Shown here piece after piece: positions 1 through 7,874 of a DNA stretch of 64,000 nt. The notes beneath the pieces are model-generated. The model searched no databases. It had not been told where the DNA came from and saw only the letters and a program-made list of their open reading frames with translations. The stretch comes from Aliamphritea ceti (GTDB lineage Bacteria; Pseudomonadota; Gammaproteobacteria; Pseudomonadales; Balneatricaceae). The position numbers and the translations under genes are program-made. How positions within the stretch are numbered: the stretch's first letter is position 1; every line of letters starts with the position of its first letter. The stretch spans positions 2,046,001-2,110,000 of the forward strand of contig NZ_AP025282.1 in assembly GCF_024347215.1 (NCBI RefSeq). Reading direction: 5' to 3'.

Positions 1-1
1 G

Positions 2-1969
2 TTTGTACGGCAGCTTGTAGATCAGAACGAGGCAGTTGATGCCGTTGCGGTTATGAATCCTGCTGTTGACACTGATCAGGTGGGTACTGTTGTGAATGCG
101 ACAGCTGAAGATGTTCAGCAGGCAATTATTGCTGCCAGAGATGGGTTCGCTGAATGGTCGGCGCTATCTGCAGAAGAACGTGCAGTGATTCTGAATAATA
201 TTGCTGATGTGTATGAAGAAAATGCTGCTGAGTTTTTTGCACTGGTCTGCCGTGAAGCGGGCAAGACGATGCTGGATGCGGTAGGTGAAGTACGTGAAGC
301 TGTCGACTTTGCACGTTTCTATGCAAATGAAGCTATGCGAATTGGTGATGAGCAACCGGCCCGTGGTGTACTGACCTGTATTTCGCCATGGAATTTCCCA
401 TTGGCAATCTTCTCGGGTCAGGTGCTTGCGGGTCTGGCTGCAGGTAATGCAATTCTGGCTAAGCCAGCGGATCAGACCCCCTTGATTGCTGCACGGGCCG
501 TTGAGCTGATGCATCAGGCAGGTGTGCCAGCTGCTGCGCTGCAGTTATTACCGGGCAGTGGTCTTGAGGTTGGCGTGCCATTAACGTCTGACAGCCGTAT
601 TGATGGTGTCTGCTTTACAGGTTCAACTGTAACCGCTCAGTCAATTAACCGGGTAATGTCGCGGACGATGGCACCTGAAGCGCCGCTAGTTGCTGAAACG
701 GGTGGTCTGAACGCGATGATAGTCGATTCAACAGCTTTACCGGAGCAGGTTGTACGGGATGTACTTATTTCTTCCTTCCAGAGTGCCGGACAGCGTTGTT
801 CAGCATTACGGGTGTTGTATCTTCAGGAAGATATAGCAGAAGAGTTATTAAAGATGCTTTATGGTGCGATGGATGAGCTCACGCTTGCTGATCCCTGGTA
901 TCTGTCTGCGGATATCGGTCCGGTCATTGATAAGGCCGCCAAGCAGAAAATAGAAGCACATTGTCAGGCGTTTGCTGATAAAGGTCGGGTTTTGAAGGCG
1001 TTGCCGGTGCCTGCGGAAGGGCGTTTTGTGGCGCCTACAGTAATTCGTCTTGATTCCATTGCAGAATTACCAGAAGAGATTTTTGGGCCAGTTTTACACG
1101 TAGTGACCTTTAATGCAGAAAAACTGGATGAGGTGGTCGATGAAATTAATGCGCAGGGCTATGGTCTGACATTTGGTTTACATACCCGGGTGAATAACCG
1201 GGTGGAGCAGGTGGTTAGTCGTATCCAGGCGGGCAATATGTATGTTAACCGCAACCAGATCGGTGCTGTTGTTGGCTCTCAGCCGTTTGGTGGTGAAGGC
1301 ATGTCAGGTACCGGGCCTAAAGCGGGTGGTCCGCAGTACGTCCAGCGATTCAAGCAGGCAGCGGTTTATTCAGCTACTTCAGACGGGGCTTTAGAAGCGG
1401 TTTCTTCTGCAAGGCTTCAGTCTGTTATTAATGAGTTGCAACAAATAACAGTGTCACAACCTGCAGTTGCTCAGTTAACAGCGCTGGCTGATGTTTGTCG
1501 GGCAACATTACCGGCGCTTGAAGCTGAGCACAGTATGCCGGGGCCTACAGGCGAACTTAATTTGCTGACGAACCATGCCCGGGGAATTGTTTTATGTCTG
1601 GGTCCTGACTTAACGAGTTTGCGTGAGCAATTGTTATTTGCGTTGTCTCAGGGGAACGCGGTTGTTGTTGTCAGTGCTGGAGCAACGGAGCTTGTAGCAA
1701 GTTTGCCAGACGGCTTTGCTGTTAAAGGTATCGATGGTTGCCTTGATGCCGAGGCGCTGGGTGAATGTGAGGGTTTTGCAGCGGTTGCCAGTCAGGCTGA
1801 GCTTGGTAAGTTACAAGCGTATCGACAGGCGTTAGCTGGTCGTAATGGGGCGTTATTACCCTTATTAACAGAGCCCGGTGCTGTTGAGCGTTATGTGATT
1901 GAGCGTCATTTATGCGTTGATACTACTGCAGCAGGTGGTAACGCAAGCCTGATTGCTCAGGTGGAATAA
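2..1969 (+). CDS. putA: PutA, C-terminal part: delta-1-pyrroline-5-carboxylate dehydrogenase (partial, 5' end off window)
   Basis: The reading frame is open to the left edge, so this is the last 655 residues of a bifunctional proline dehydrogenase/P5C dehydrogenase that oxidises proline to glutamate. The visible part is the NAD-dependent aldehyde dehydrogenase module. It shows the general-base glutamate in AETGGLNAMIVD, the catalytic cysteine in SAGQRCSALR and the substrate-loop motif PFGGEGMSGTGPKAGGP. After it come about 190 residues of the C-terminal domain found in longer PutA proteins, ending in the conserved DTTAAGGNASL. The proline dehydrogenase domain, and any N-terminal DNA-binding domain that would make PutA autoregulatory, lie outside the window. 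The ATG at 53 is internal and should not be taken as the start. A terminator follows directly. Confidence 0.96.
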   Translation, partial: FVRQLVDQNEAVDAVAVMNPAVDTDQVGTVVNATAEDVQQAIIAARDGFAEWSALSAEERAVILNNIADVYEENAAEFFALVCREAGKTMLDAVGEVREAVDFARFYANEAMRIGDEQPARGVLTCISPWNFPLAIFSGQVLAGLAAGNAILAKPADQTPLIAARAVELMHQAGVPAAALQLLPGSGLEVGVPLTSDSRIDGVCFTGSTVTAQSINRVMSRTMAPEAPLVAETGGLNAMIVDSTALPEQVVRDVLISSFQSAGQRCSALRVLYLQEDIAEELLKMLYGAMDELTLADPWYLSADIGPVIDKAAKQKIEAHCQAFADKGRVLKALPVPAEGRFVAPTVIRLDSIAELPEEIFGPVLHVVTFNAEKLDEVVDEINAQGYGLTFGLHTRVNNRVEQVVSRIQAGNMYVNRNQIGAVVGSQPFGGEGMSGTGPKAGGPQYVQRFKQAAVYSATSDGALEAVSSARLQSVINELQQITVSQPAVAQLTALADVCRATLPALEAEHSMPGPTGELNLLTNHARGIVLCLGPDLTSLREQLLFALSQGNAVVVVSAGATELVASLPDGFAVKGIDGCLDAEALGECEGFAAVASQAELGKLQAYRQALAGRNGALLPLLTEPGAVERYVIERHLCVDTTAAGGNASLIAQVE

Positions 1970-2002
1970 ACGCGGTTAAGTGTTATGCCGGTTGTAAATT
2001 AT

Positions 2003-2029
2003 AAAGCCCTCCTGTGAGGGCTTTTTTTT
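2003..2029 (+). terminator. Rho-independent terminator of putA
   Basis: A short GC-rich stem (AAAGCCCTC / GAGGGCTTT) is followed by a run of T, 34 bases after the putA stop codon. It is a textbook intrinsic terminator. Confidence 0.9.
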
Positions 2030-2180
2030 AGTTATATCTTAATAATTTATCTTGATCTGGCAGAGAAAAGGGCTTTTAATTACTGCTGCTGAAATTTGTT
2101 CAGCACTTTCACTTCTTATTCGTATTTATTGGAATCCAGCCGCGATGAAAATGCAGCGTTGTATTAACGTCATTTCATAC

Positions 2181-2306
2181 CGACAAACAAACCGCCACAT
2201 TATGTGGAATCCGGTTTTGTCGCCGCGTGCCTGTGCTCTGATTACTGAATAAATCAATTTACAGCTGCCGCGGGATATAAAGCGGCGCTGTGAAATTTTC
2301 TGTTTT
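2181..2306 (+). ncRNA. Candidate structured RNA or leader upstream of the DUF1127 gene
   Basis: The 325-base stretch between the putA terminator and the next gene holds no convincing gene but has two strong dyads. The first (2181-2222) folds as a 42-base hairpin: outer arms CGACAAA/TTTGTCG, middle arms ACCG/CGGT and an inner CCACAT-T-ATGTGG, with small bulges. The second (2258-2295) pairs TTTACAGC-T-GCCGC with GCGGC-GCTGT-G-AAA, each side carrying a one-base bulge, and is followed by the T-rich TTTTCTGTTTT ending near 2306. That arrangement looks like a small RNA ending in a terminator, or a leader with an attenuator before the DUF1127 gene. No promoter was identified, so the 5' end is only the first visible dyad. 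Expression is inferred. Confidence 0.3.
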
Positions 2307-2354
2307 AGACATTTCCTGCTTTTGCTTTATATCTCCGGTTATAAGGAGATCGTC

Positions 2355-2582
2355 ATGTTATTAATTACTGTTCTGGCCGGAATTACTGAAAAAGTTAACG
2401 GTTATTTTTCTGATCGTATCAATGCACAGCGTTTGGAGTACCTGGATGATCACCTGCTGCGTGATATCGGGCTTGCGCGTGAATTTGGTCGTATTGTCAG
2501 TTACGATTTTCGTGATGACGAGTTGAGTCAGTCGCGCAATAAAACTGCTTTTGAGGATGTTTCGGAGGATTCCGGTGGCTGA
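2355..2582 (+). CDS. Small DUF1127 domain protein
   Basis: A 75-residue basic and acidic protein. The N-terminal half is hydrophobic to amphipathic (MLLITVLAGITEKVNGYF), and the DUF1127 signature YLDDHLLRDIGL lies around residues 32-43. The start is set at the ATG preceded by AAGGAG six bases upstream; an earlier in-frame ATG at 2322 lacks such a site. DUF1127 proteins are small and often stress-induced. Some alphaproteobacterial members have been linked to RNA turnover and small-RNA function, but no general activity is established. It stands alone, with a hairpin-rich leader before it and the convergent glaR after it. The family call is good; its function here is unknown. Confidence 0.85.
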   Translation: MLLITVLAGITEKVNGYFSDRINAQRLEYLDDHLLRDIGLAREFGRIVSYDFRDDELSQSRNKTAFEDVSEDSGG

Positions 2583-2679
2583 GTTTAGCTGCCGGCAAAG
2601 GAGTTGTGCTGGCAGGGTAAAAAAGCCAGATGCGGAGTGTCTCCGGTTTGGTGTCAGCAGTTGATTTAACTGCGGCGGT

Positions 2680-2707
2680 GTAACCGTTGCTAACGGTTAC
2701 ACTTTTC
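2680..2707 (+). terminator. Hairpin between DUF1127 gene and glaR, probable terminator
   Basis: A perfect 9-bp stem (GTAACCGTT-GCT-AACGGTTAC) is followed by ACTTTTCT on the + strand. Its right arm overlaps the glaR stop codon, which lies on the other strand. The T-run is short, so this is a moderate terminator at best. Confidence 0.4.
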
Positions 2708-3380
2708 TATCTGGAATTGTCTGGCTTGCCAGCAGGGCTTTGCTGGGGCTCAGGAGATGATTTTCAATGAGTTGGCAGGCGGTTTTTCGATCTCGTTTTA
2801 ACAACGCTTTTATCAGGTTGTCGTGTTCTTTCTGGTTAGCATCAAAGAAATCATTTTGCTGCATGTTATCGGTGAGCCATAAATTCCGGTAACGGGATGC
2901 TTTTTCATACAGTGAACGGCGAACATGTAAAAGTGTTGGTGAGTGGCATCCTGCCACAATGGCTGTGTGAAAATCGTGATGCCGACGCTCCCACTCCTGC
3001 GGATCAGATTCCATGCTGTTACTGAATTTTTGCATTTTATGCGCCGCGGCAAGAATTGTGGCTTCCCATTCGTCATCGCCCTGGTCAATAGCTAATCCAA
3101 CACAAAGGGCTTCAATACGTGCCCGTGTCTGGTAAATATCCAGCATTTCTTCTTCGCTGATCGGGTGAACTCTGAATCCACGCTGGTTTTCAACAATGAC
3201 TAACTGTTCGATTAATAGCTGCGAAAGTGCTTCCCGTAGTGGCGTGACACCAATCTGATAGCGCTCTTTAAGGCGCGCCATTGCCAGTTTTTCACCGGGA
3301 GCAAAGTAACCTTGCAGGATATCCTGTTTCAGGTCGCCAACGACTCGAGCGGCACTGTTGTCTTTGTTATCACTCAGCAT
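2697..3380 (-). CDS. glaR: GntR-family (FCD subfamily) regulator of glutarate catabolism, GlaR/CsiR-like
   Basis: A 227-residue regulator. The N-terminal winged helix-turn-helix (about residues 10-75, with RLKERYQIGVTPLREALSQL and RGFRVHPIS) is followed by an all-helical FCD ligand-binding domain. The latter shows the metal/ligand-type acidic and histidine residues typical of the subfamily (DFHTAIVAGCHSPTL; a late H in ENHLLS). It is divergent from glaH with 180 bases between them. In E. coli and Pseudomonas the equivalent repressor, CsiR/GlaR, controls csiD (glaH) and lhgO and is relieved by glutarate or 2-hydroxyglutarate. The assignment rests mostly on this neighbourhood, because FCD regulators are hard to tell apart by sequence alone. 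Confidence 0.82.
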   Translation of the reverse strand: MLSDNKDNSAARVVGDLKQDILQGYFAPGEKLAMARLKERYQIGVTPLREALSQLLIEQLVIVENQRGFRVHPISEEEMLDIYQTRARIEALCVGLAIDQGDDEWEATILAAAHKMQKFSNSMESDPQEWERRHHDFHTAIVAGCHSPTLLHVRRSLYEKASRYRNLWLTDNMQQNDFFDANQKEHDNLIKALLKRDRKTACQLIENHLLSPSKALLASQTIPDRKV

Positions 3381-3493
3381 GCGAATCCTATGATGGAATG
3401 TTGTTTGATATTGAGAGAAGCGCGAAGCGAAATTTTACGGCATGTTTTTACATTAGTTAAATATATTTGTGAATATTGTTGACGGAACTATAA

Positions 3494-3505
3494 AATGTCG
3501 ACATT
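3494..3505. promoter_or_regulatory. Palindrome in the glaR-glaH divergent region, candidate GlaR operator
   Basis: AATGTCGACATT is a perfect 12-bp palindrome, 55 bases before the glaH start codon. FCD-type GntR regulators commonly bind short palindromes with a TGT/ACA core, so this is the best visible operator candidate for both divergent genes. Confidence 0.45.
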
Positions 3506-3560
3506 ATTTGTTTTCATCGATATAAGTTAGCTATCAGTAAAACTCTAGGAGGAAGGTATT

Positions 3561-4514
3561 GTGAATGCCGTATTGCCAAAAGTGAGTAGTCCTAAACAAG
3601 TCTCTGGGTTCAGTGTTGAGCCTTTTACAGATAATGCCCGTCTGCAGATAGTTACCTTGCAGTGTGACGTTATGCAGAAGTTTTCTGAACTGGCGAACGA
3701 GTGGCCGTTACAGGCGCTGGAGTACAAGCCTTTTTTGCGTTTTGCGATAGCGGATATGCTGGATGAGTTAACAGCTAATACTCTTGGCGAGGTTCTCAAT
3801 ACGATTATGCGCAACCGGGATACTGGTGCGTTTCTGCTGAGGTACGATATGTCTGCGAATGAACTGGATAAGCAGCAGCGTACGGAGTTAGACATTAAAT
3901 TGTCGACGGCGGTCTCTCATCTTATTGGTGTGCCAAATCATGATTCAATGTACGGTAAGTTCTATGCCCGCTTTACCGTAGAGAATACTGATACATCAGA
4001 CAGCTATTTGCGACAGGCACACCGGCGGATGGAGTTGCATAATGATGGTACTTATGTGAATGAACGCACGGACTTTGTGTTAATGCAGAAGCTGGATGAA
4101 GCAAATATGCAGGGTGGTGACTCGTTATTACTGCATGTAGATGAATGGCAGGAGCTTGATAAGTTTTACCGACACCCGATGGCGAAGCAGGAGATACTCT
4201 GGGGGGCACCAAAATCAAAAAATGTCAGCGGTAAAATTCAGCATCCGGTGTTTTTTGAGGAAGATACTCAGGGTAAGCCGCATATGCTGTTCATAGATCA
4301 GTTTGCCGAGCCACAGAATATGGCGCAGGGGCGTTATCTCTATGAAATGGGAGCTTCCTTAGAAGCTGATCCAAATTTTATACGGGTACCTTTACCGGTT
4401 GGTTCTATGCTGGTCATACAAAATCATTGCTGGTTGCACGGTCGGGATAAGTTCGTTGCTCATCCTGAGCTTAAACGTGAATTGCTTCGTCAGCGTGGCC
4501 ATTTCTATTTGTAA
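3561..4514 (+). CDS. glaH: Glutarate 2-hydroxylase (CsiD/GlaH), Fe(II)/2-oxoglutarate dioxygenase
   Basis: A 317-residue cytosolic enzyme that hydroxylates glutarate to L-2-hydroxyglutarate while decarboxylating 2-oxoglutarate, a step of lysine and glutarate breakdown. The iron ligands are visible as H160 and D162 in ELHNDGTY, positions that match the E. coli enzyme. The distal histidine is probably H293 in WLHGRD, and the C-terminal RELLRQRG supplies the 2-oxoglutarate-binding arginine. Length is normal for the family. The start is GTG, chosen because AGGAGG sits 7 bases upstream. It is followed after 50 bases by lhgD, which uses its product. Confidence 0.95.
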   Translation: MNAVLPKVSSPKQVSGFSVEPFTDNARLQIVTLQCDVMQKFSELANEWPLQALEYKPFLRFAIADMLDELTANTLGEVLNTIMRNRDTGAFLLRYDMSANELDKQQRTELDIKLSTAVSHLIGVPNHDSMYGKFYARFTVENTDTSDSYLRQAHRRMELHNDGTYVNERTDFVLMQKLDEANMQGGDSLLLHVDEWQELDKFYRHPMAKQEILWGAPKSKNVSGKIQHPVFFEEDTQGKPHMLFIDQFAEPQNMAQGRYLYEMGASLEADPNFIRVPLPVGSMLVIQNHCWLHGRDKFVAHPELKRELLRQRGHFYL

Positions 4515-4564
4515 TCCAGGCCGGCACTTTATTTTTAATTATTATTCACAGCGCAGAGAGTCAG

Positions 4565-5794
4565 ATGAAATACGATTACATTGTTATTGGTGGCGGGATT
4601 GTTGGGGTTTCTACTGCCTGGCAATTACAGCAGCGTTTTCCGGAGAAAAGCATTCTGTTACTGGAGAAGGAGACTGCTTATTCTCAACATCAGACCGGAC
4701 ATAACAGTGGTGTTGTACATGCCGGCGTATACTATGCGCCGGGCAGCCTGAAAGCTAAATTCTGTAAAGCCGGAGTGGCTGCAACGCTGGCTTTTTGCCG
4801 GGATAATGATATTGAATTTCAACAGTGTGGTAAGTTGCTGGTTGCTACTACGCCACTGGAGGTAGAGCGTATGCAAGCGCTGTATCAGCGTTGCCATGAA
4901 AATGGCATTGATGTGCAGCTGTTGGATGCAGATCAGTTGCAGACAGAAGAACCAAATATTGTTGGCCTTGGTGCTATTCTGGTGAATGATACAGCTATTG
5001 TTGATTACCGGCAGGTGACGACGCGAATGGCTGAGCGTTTTCAGGCGTTGGGTGGGCATGTTCGTTTATCCCATGAGGTAACCGGGCTGAAAGAATCTGC
5101 AGAGCATGTACAGGTAACTGCTCAGTATCAGGAGCAGGCTGTTAGCTTTACCGGTGATTTTTTGATTACCTGTTCAGGCCTTATGGCGGATAGAACAACG
5201 CGTATGTTAGGGATTGAAACTGACTTTCAGATTATTCCGTTTCGTGGAGAATACTACCAGTTACCCTCGAAATATAATGATGTTGTTAAGCACCTGATCT
5301 ATCCGATTCCTGATCCGGATTTACCTTTTTTAGGTGTACATCTGACACGTATGATTGATGGTTCTGTGACGGTTGGACCCAATGCGGTTCAGGGCTGGAA
5401 GCGAGAGGGCTATGGACGGATTAACTTCAGCATCAGAGATGTAGCTGACATGCTGTGCTTCAGCGGATTTTGGCGGGTGCTTAAGAAGCATTTCAGAACA
5501 GGTTTAACTGAAACTAAAAACTCATTATGGAAGCCGGGTTATCTGAAGCTGGTGCAGAAATACTGCCCGCAAATCAGCGTGGATGATTTACGTCCTTATC
5601 CGGCGGGAATCCGCGCTCAGGCCGTTATGTCGAATGGTGAGCTGGTGCATGATTTTCTATTTGCAGATAGTCCGCGCAGTTTGCATGTGTGTAATGCGCC
5701 ATCGCCGGCGGCAACTTCAGCGATTCCGATTGGCGACTATATCTGTGAGCAGGTGCTGGTTCGCCAGGCTGGAATTGATAAAGAAAGAATGTGA
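4565..5794 (+). CDS. lhgD: L-2-hydroxyglutarate dehydrogenase/oxidase (LhgD/LhgO)
   Basis: A 409-residue FAD-dependent DAO-fold enzyme that returns L-2-hydroxyglutarate to 2-oxoglutarate, probably passing electrons to the quinone pool at the membrane face. It starts with the dinucleotide-binding motif VIGGGIVGVSTAW, followed by the family motifs QTGHNSGVVHAGVYY and GLHLTRMIDGSVTVGPN-like segments (here GVHLTRMIDGSVTVGPN). The C-terminal HVCNAPSPAATSAIPIGDYI is also characteristic. It sits just behind glaH, and together they convert glutarate plus oxygen to CO2, succinate and regenerated 2-oxoglutarate. No gabD/gabT genes follow as they do in E. coli. Confidence 0.94.
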   Translation: MKYDYIVIGGGIVGVSTAWQLQQRFPEKSILLLEKETAYSQHQTGHNSGVVHAGVYYAPGSLKAKFCKAGVAATLAFCRDNDIEFQQCGKLLVATTPLEVERMQALYQRCHENGIDVQLLDADQLQTEEPNIVGLGAILVNDTAIVDYRQVTTRMAERFQALGGHVRLSHEVTGLKESAEHVQVTAQYQEQAVSFTGDFLITCSGLMADRTTRMLGIETDFQIIPFRGEYYQLPSKYNDVVKHLIYPIPDPDLPFLGVHLTRMIDGSVTVGPNAVQGWKREGYGRINFSIRDVADMLCFSGFWRVLKKHFRTGLTETKNSLWKPGYLKLVQKYCPQISVDDLRPYPAGIRAQAVMSNGELVHDFLFADSPRSLHVCNAPSPAATSAIPIGDYICEQVLVRQAGIDKERM

Positions 5795-5943
5795 GCTTAG
5801 TGACGGGGATAAATTTTAGACACAAAGAGTTGTAATAAAGTGTGAGCTAAGAATGCAGGGTGAATTTTACTCTTTTGTCGCAACGGGTTATGTTTGAAGA
5901 AGGCTACAATGAGAGTATCTGAATAATTGACCAGGGTGGTGCG

Positions 5944-6450
5944 ATGCTTAGATTGAGTGGAACGCGATTACTTATGTTATTAGGTTGTCTGGGGCTGTTT
6001 GTTTCGGCAACAATTACACACGCAGGTGAGATAGACGGTAAGTCTTTTAAAGACTGGGTGGGGCAATGTGAAGTTGCACCGGATGGCAGAGAGTTTTGTT
6101 ACATACTGCAAAGGCTACAGCGAAAAGATAGCGATGGCACTTTGATGATCACTCAGGTTGGTTATCATTTGGACACTAAAGAAGCGTTGGTTATATTTCA
6201 TTTACCGCCGATGTTAGATCAGCAAGAAATGCTGTTATTTAAAACCGATGATAACGATGCGAAAAGTATTAGTTACAGTTGTAATGAACAGCGATGTCGT
6301 GGGGATTTTATTCTTGATAAGGGCTCGTTGGCTGAGCTTAAAAAGGGGCGTCAGGGGTTAGTTGCTTTTGTGCATATGGAAAATGGTAAGCAGGTGTTGT
6401 TACCACTATCGCTGATGGGATTTACCGCAGGCTTTAAGTCTTTGCGTTAA
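5944..6450 (+). CDS. Invasion-associated locus B (IalB)-like exported protein
   Basis: A 168-residue protein with a clear N-terminal signal peptide (about residues 1-27, ending THAG), so it should be periplasmic or surface-exposed. The mature part carries the IalB features: an early KSFKDWVGQCEV segment, a paired cysteine (CYILQR) and a later CNEQRC pair that probably form disulfides. IalB was named for a Bartonella invasion factor, but homologues are common in free-living bacteria and their role is not known. It stands alone and converges on the next gene with only two bases between the stops. Confidence 0.82.
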   Translation: MLRLSGTRLLMLLGCLGLFVSATITHAGEIDGKSFKDWVGQCEVAPDGREFCYILQRLQRKDSDGTLMITQVGYHLDTKEALVIFHLPPMLDQQEMLLFKTDDNDAKSISYSCNEQRCRGDFILDKGSLAELKKGRQGLVAFVHMENGKQVLLPLSLMGFTAGFKSLR

Positions 6451-6452
6451 GA

Positions 6453-6767
6453 TTATTCTTCTACCCAGATAACCCGTAATGGTTCACCAAAATCATCGTA
6501 AATAACTTTCTTACGGTTGCGTGGGCGGTGTAAGGCAACTGGGCTCTGTTTTTGAGTACGGCGTGCATCCATAGTTGCCATTACATTTGTCAGAGGCGTT
6601 CGTTCCTGGCGAGGTTCCGTAAAATTAAAGTTACGGGTGTTGTAAGCACCGTCTACCAGACCGGATGCACCGCTGTTAACTTCACTCACCACTCCACCCT
6701 GACTCAGGTATGCTTGGGTATGCTGCGTTAATTGTGCGCGGATCTCAGATTTTGTGGGTCGTTTCAT
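6453..6767 (-). CDS. Small conserved hypothetical protein (104 aa)
   Basis: I do not recognise a named family with certainty. The protein is polar and basic, without membrane segments or a signal peptide. A short helical piece with AYLSQGGVVSEV (about residues 19-30) recalls the central segment of the RNA-polymerase-binding protein SutA of Pseudomonas. It is followed by a low-complexity middle and a conserved-looking end (KKVIYDDFGEPLRVIWVEE). The resemblance is weak. Base composition is like the neighbours, the gene is single, and the stop is two bases from that of the convergent IalB-like gene. Confidence 0.7.
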   Translation of the reverse strand: MKRPTKSEIRAQLTQHTQAYLSQGGVVSEVNSGASGLVDGAYNTRNFNFTEPRQERTPLTNVMATMDARRTQKQSPVALHRPRNRKKVIYDDFGEPLRVIWVEE

Positions 6768-7078
6768 AACAGTCTCACAGCGTAAACTTTTTCAGAAGGC
6801 TCAACATAACTGGCTAATTATGCACCAGCAATGGCTGTAACTGCAAAGATCTGTTACCCGGATTGGGTCTGAAAAGCAGTTCTTTGGTCGGATGGGATTG
6901 TTGTGAGGGTAGGTTACTGCTTGTTTTTGTTCGTTATCTGCTCAGAATTTTGTGTTTACTCTTCGATAAAAGATATTCTGCTTATTTTGAAGATACAGGG
7001 CTAAATGTAGCGTAAAGTACGCTTTCTTTCGGGCTGTTCAGGCCTACTGAGTATCAGAATTCGCTATCAGATTAGTCA
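6768..7078. other. Intergenic region, no gene seen
   Basis: About 310 bases separating two divergent genes. It must contain promoters for both. The only structure noticed is a 15-base dyad at 7009-7023 (AGCGTA-AAG-TACGCT) followed by a short T/C-rich run, 56 bases before the next start. No reading frame here looks real. Confidence 0.5.
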
Positions 7079-7801
7079 TTGAAGCAGTTGCTGGGGGTGT
7101 TTGGTTTGGAGTATCAGCTGCGACGCAGTAAACGGCGTAAAACAGTGGAAATACAGGTGCGGCCAGAAGGGGTGCGTGTGCTAGCGCCTGAAAGTGTCAG
7201 TCAGCGCTGGATTGATGAGTTTGTTGCTTCCCGGCGTGTTTGGATAGAAACCCGATACGCAGAGTTGCGGCGTCAGTTGCAGCTGATTGAAACGCGTCAG
7301 GCAGAACTTACCGATGCGAGTCAGGTTTTGTACCGCGGTGTTGAATATCCCTTACAGATTCAGGCTGATGCAGATCAAAGCCAGGTGGGTTTTTCTGATG
7401 AATGTATTAGTGTTGCTATTTCCCGACGAGTGCGTAAATCAAAACAGGATGCCTGCAGACAGTTGCTTGAAGGTTGGCTGAGACAGCAGGCTGAAGCTGT
7501 ATTCGCTGAAAGGGTCGGTGAATGGTCCTCACGTATGGCACTTTTTCCAGCATCAATCAAGGTAAAAAGCTTTCGACGAAAGTGGGGTTGTTGCGATTCA
7601 AGGGCTGAAGTACGGTTTAACTGGCTGCTGATTATGGCCCCGGATGACGTGCTTAATTACGTGGTAATTCACGAATTGGCACATTTGCAGCATATGAATC
7701 ATTCTGCTGCGTTCTGGTCGTTGGTGTCCCGTTATTGTCCGGGCTATAAACGCCAGCAGAACTGGCTTAAGCAGCAGGGTGCTACTCTGGTGTTGCCCTG
7801 A
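7079..7801 (+). CDS. YgjP-type (SprT-like/WLM) zinc metallopeptidase
   Basis: A 240-residue protein of the YgjP/DUF45 family. The basic N-terminal part (QLRRSKRRKTVEIQVRPEG) leads to the family motif KWGCCDSRAEVRFNWLL. The zinc-binding HELAHLQHMNHSAAFW follows near the C-terminus, where the two histidines of HExxH plus the later H ligate zinc and E is catalytic. Proteolytic substrates are unknown for the family. The start is uncertain: TTG at 7079 has no clear ribosome-binding site, and GTG at 7097 is an alternative. A LysR or operon partner is not evident. Confidence 0.85.
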   Translation: MKQLLGVFGLEYQLRRSKRRKTVEIQVRPEGVRVLAPESVSQRWIDEFVASRRVWIETRYAELRRQLQLIETRQAELTDASQVLYRGVEYPLQIQADADQSQVGFSDECISVAISRRVRKSKQDACRQLLEGWLRQQAEAVFAERVGEWSSRMALFPASIKVKSFRRKWGCCDSRAEVRFNWLLIMAPDDVLNYVVIHELAHLQHMNHSAAFWSLVSRYCPGYKRQQNWLKQQGATLVLP

Positions 7802-7874
7802 GTTAATTAAACACTCGGAGGTATGGCTGTCATGATCAGTTAACATTCAACGTACTGTATGTGAACTGAAGTTT

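Noticed and set aside
2052..2252. A 66-codon frame between putA and the DUF1127 gene
   Set aside because: No ribosome-binding site, no family resemblance, and it runs through the strong 42-base hairpin; the region looks like non-coding RNA or leader.
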